This document shows positions 62,541 through 64,000 of a stretch of 64,000 nucleotides of DNA, one piece after another. Each line of letters begins with the position of its first letter. The stretch's first letter is position 1. Location: the NCBI GenBank assembly GCA_965267185.1, contig OZ253937.1, forward strand, positions 2,666,001 to 2,730,000, given 5' to 3'. A model generated the notes under the pieces. That model saw only the letters and a program-made list of their open reading frames with translations, had not been told where the DNA came from and made no database searches. Source of the stretch: G965267185 sp965267185 (GTDB lineage Bacteria; Pseudomonadota; Alphaproteobacteria; UBA6615). Position numbers and translations under genes: made by a program.

Positions 62541-63128
62541 ATGTCCAGCACATCCACGATCGCGGCGGCGGCAGATCCCGCAACGCGTATTCAGTGGCGG
62601 AACCTTGTCTGGTGCGCGCTAGCGCTTGTCATCATGCTTTCGGCCATCCTGAGCCGCGATTTGTGGTTTTTGAACTTCGTCCATGTTGTCGCCGGACTGC
62701 TATGGACCGGCATCGACCTGTTCATGGGTTTCGTGATCGGACCGATTCTGCGGCGAGTTGATTTTTCGGTGCGCCGCGCCATCGTCAGCCGGCTGATGCC
62801 CAAGATGATTTTCATCATGACGACGGTCTCGGTCATCGCGCCGACGAGCGGCTGGTTCCTGGCCGTAGAACTCGGCTTTCTCGACCTCGCATTCCCTGAA
62901 CTCTGGTGGTTCATCGCCGCGCTGGTGATCACAACGGTCATGGGACTGCAGGGCCTTGGCATCCTGTTGCCAACCAATATTTTGGTCTATCTGGAGATGC
63001 AGAAAACCGCGCCCGACGGCGACAAGATCGGCCGGTTGATGCGCCGCTACGTACGCGTCGTCGCCGCGCAGGGCGCGATGCAGATTCTCATCATCGTCAT
63101 CATGACCCGCTTCGCCACGGGGATTTAG
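62541..63128 (+). CDS. Four-segment membrane protein
   Basis: 195 residues with about four to five membrane helices (about 20-40, 42-65, 85-110, 118-142 and 172-190). FLNFVHVVAGLLWTGIDLFMGFVIGPILRRVD recalls the DUF2269/CopD-like group of membrane proteins, where a His at the start of a helix may bind metal or haem, but I cannot assign a family. AGGA precedes the start. Its end overlaps the convergent Lrp gene by four bases. Confidence 0.7.
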   Translation: MSSTSTIAAAADPATRIQWRNLVWCALALVIMLSAILSRDLWFLNFVHVVAGLLWTGIDLFMGFVIGPILRRVDFSVRRAIVSRLMPKMIFIMTTVSVIAPTSGWFLAVELGFLDLAFPELWWFIAALVITTVMGLQGLGILLPTNILVYLEMQKTAPDGDKIGRLMRRYVRVVAAQGAMQILIIVIMTRFATGI

Positions 63129-63640
63129 CGGCTCGCCGCATTCGCCTCACCATCGGCCCCGTCGCCGATATGCGACAAGGGGAGCGCGGTGCGGTAGCTC
63201 ACCTGTTTCAAGGCGAAGCTCGATTTGATGCTGGCGACGCCGGGAATGCGCGTCAGGTGATCGAGCAGGAAACGCTGGAACGCGTCTATGTCTGGCGCGA
63301 CCACCCGAAGGAGGTAGTCGGAGTCGCCGGTCATCAGATAGCACTCCATCACTTCGGGCCGCGCAACGATGTAGCGCTCGAACTCATCGAGCGCATCATC
63401 GACTTGTTTCTCCAGGCTCACTTGTACAAACACACTAACGGGCAAGCCGATTGCCGCCGGATCAAGCAGCGAGACGTAGCCGCGCACGAAACCATCTTCT
63501 TCGAGCCGGCGCACCCGGCGCAAGCAAGGCGACGGCGATAGATTGACCTGTTCGGCAAGATCGACATTGGCAATCCGTGCGTCACGTTGCAAGCATTCAA
63601 GAATTTTACAATCGGTCTCGTCCAGATGATCTGGCGCCAT
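63125..63640 (-). CDS. Lrp/AsnC family transcriptional regulator
   Basis: 171 residues from the ATG at 63640, six bases after GGAG; a TTG twelve bases upstream is weaker. The N-terminal HTH is at residues 8-60 (DETDCKILECLQRDARIANVDLAEQVNLSPSPCLRRVRRLEEDG). The C-terminal RAM domain has ECYLMTGDSDYLLRVVAPDIDAFQRFL. It is divergent from the E1-like gene, and probably controls it in response to an amino acid or keto acid. Confidence 0.92.
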   Translation of the reverse strand: MAPDHLDETDCKILECLQRDARIANVDLAEQVNLSPSPCLRRVRRLEEDGFVRGYVSLLDPAAIGLPVSVFVQVSLEKQVDDALDEFERYIVARPEVMECYLMTGDSDYLLRVVAPDIDAFQRFLLDHLTRIPGVASIKSSFALKQVSYRTALPLSHIGDGADGEANAASR

Positions 63641-63773
63641 TATGTGCTCCAAATAAGTGTCGGTATCGTCGTTTATTGCTTAATTCTCGGGATTGGTGAC
63701 TAACAACGCAACACCCTATTCACGATCCCATGGTAACTTCCGCCAGGTTCACACTTGTGACGAGGTCTCCGAG

Positions 63774-64000
63774 ATGGCGCCGCCAAAAGCCGGACATAAC
63801 AGGCCACCCGATCCCAATACCGTCGACACTCTCGAGCAAATCGAACGCAAGGTGCTGTGGCTGTCGAGCTGGCTGATCCACAACGCCAACCATATTCGGC
63901 CGAGCCGCGACGGGCTCAAGGTCGGTGGACACCAAGCTTCGTGCGCCTCCGCCGCAACGCTGCTTACGGCGCTCTACATGAACGTTCTCGAGCCGGAAGA
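63774..64000 (+). CDS. 2-oxoacid dehydrogenase E1-like protein, 5' end only
   Basis: The first 75 residues of a gene that runs off the window. LEQIERKVLWLSSWLIHNANHIRPSRDGLKVGGHQASCASAATLLTALYMNVL matches the N-terminus of the thiamine-diphosphate E1 group (pyruvate-dehydrogenase E1 or transketolase-like, including MdeB), where GGHQASC recurs. The ATG at 63774 follows GAGG by a short distance. In Pseudomonas putida the Lrp-type MdeR controls a similar gene, and here an Lrp-type gene is divergent. The substrate (pyruvate or 2-oxobutyrate) cannot be told. Confidence 0.75.
   Translation, partial: MAPPKAGHNRPPDPNTVDTLEQIERKVLWLSSWLIHNANHIRPSRDGLKVGGHQASCASAATLLTALYMNVLEPE

Noticed and set aside
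1..64000. tRNA, rRNA, CRISPR, insertion sequence, prophage, 4.5S RNA
   Set aside because: None of the usual signatures (TpsiC loop next to anticodon arm, repeat-spacer pattern, transposase motifs, SRP RNA GGAAGCAGCC core) was seen by eye; a covariance-model search would be decisive.

Overview
The window reads as chromosomal DNA of an alphaproteobacterium, most likely close to Rhodospirillales. The grounds are high GC with GC-rich codon use, a nadQ-nadABC locus, CtrA-like TTAA-N7-TTAAC and TTAACCAT elements, a DUF2336 protein, a PHB locus with the repressor PhaR, the order ffh-rpsP-rimM-trmD-rplS, and dapF-mtaB-ftsY-yciB. This placement is inferred from gene content; no taxonomic marker was compared. 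I see no rRNA, tRNA, CRISPR array, insertion sequence or phage gene.

Region 1 (1-6844) has a TerB-like protein with two C-terminal repeats, then the kinase / VWA protein / SpoVR stress cassette (prkA, yeaH-like, spoVR-like) behind a perfect CtrA-type site. Region 2 (7059-23211) is an accessory catabolic block: a CocE-type hydrolase, alpha/beta hydrolases, an SDR, a DMT transporter, a TetR regulator with two near-identical operators, a 2-oxoglutarate-type dioxygenase, a cyclic amidohydrolase, a GlcG-like protein, a PPOX flavoprotein, a hot-dog thioesterase, a CaiB/BaiF CoA-transferase, an enoyl-CoA hydratase, a polysaccharide deacetylase, an amidase and a serine beta-lactamase-like hydrolase. 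Together these suggest uptake and breakdown of one or more amide or N-heterocyclic compounds through CoA thioesters; the substrate is unknown.

Region 3 (23206-30562) is NAD synthesis (nadA-nadB-nadC with the regulator nadQ and two operators), a ketopantoate-reductase-like gene and an oxalate-CoA-ligase-like gene. Region 4 (30727-33122) pairs a small unknown protein with a divergent PAS-GGDEF-EAL protein. Region 5 (33129-37550) is a PHB locus: phaR, a small coiled-coil/basic protein, a short class-III-type PhaC, phaA and phaB. Region 6 (37575-42679) holds a TerC protein, Nudix, ferredoxin-like protein, asd, an SNase-like protein, an Mpo1-like protein and a methyltransferase.

Region 7 (42754-50965) is one long leftward run: ffh, a VOC protein, rpsP, rimM, trmD, rplS, a terminator, then leuC, an RDD membrane protein, a 68-residue protein, leuD and leuB. 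Region 8 (51611-59945) has an XRE regulator, dapF-mtaB-ftsY-yciB, a Nudix, a second small unknown protein divergent from a DUF2336 gene, pgk and upp. Region 9 (59993-64000) has two tandem amidases, a membrane protein, an Lrp/AsnC regulator, and the 5' end of a homodimeric 2-oxoacid dehydrogenase E1-like gene that runs off the window.

The best candidates for something new are (a) the short class-III-like PHA synthase with a possible partner or split N-terminal subunit and no clear start codon, (b) two unrelated-looking small proteins that end in nearly the same hydrophobic C-terminal motif and are each divergent from a signalling gene, and (c) the TetR two-operator regulon.
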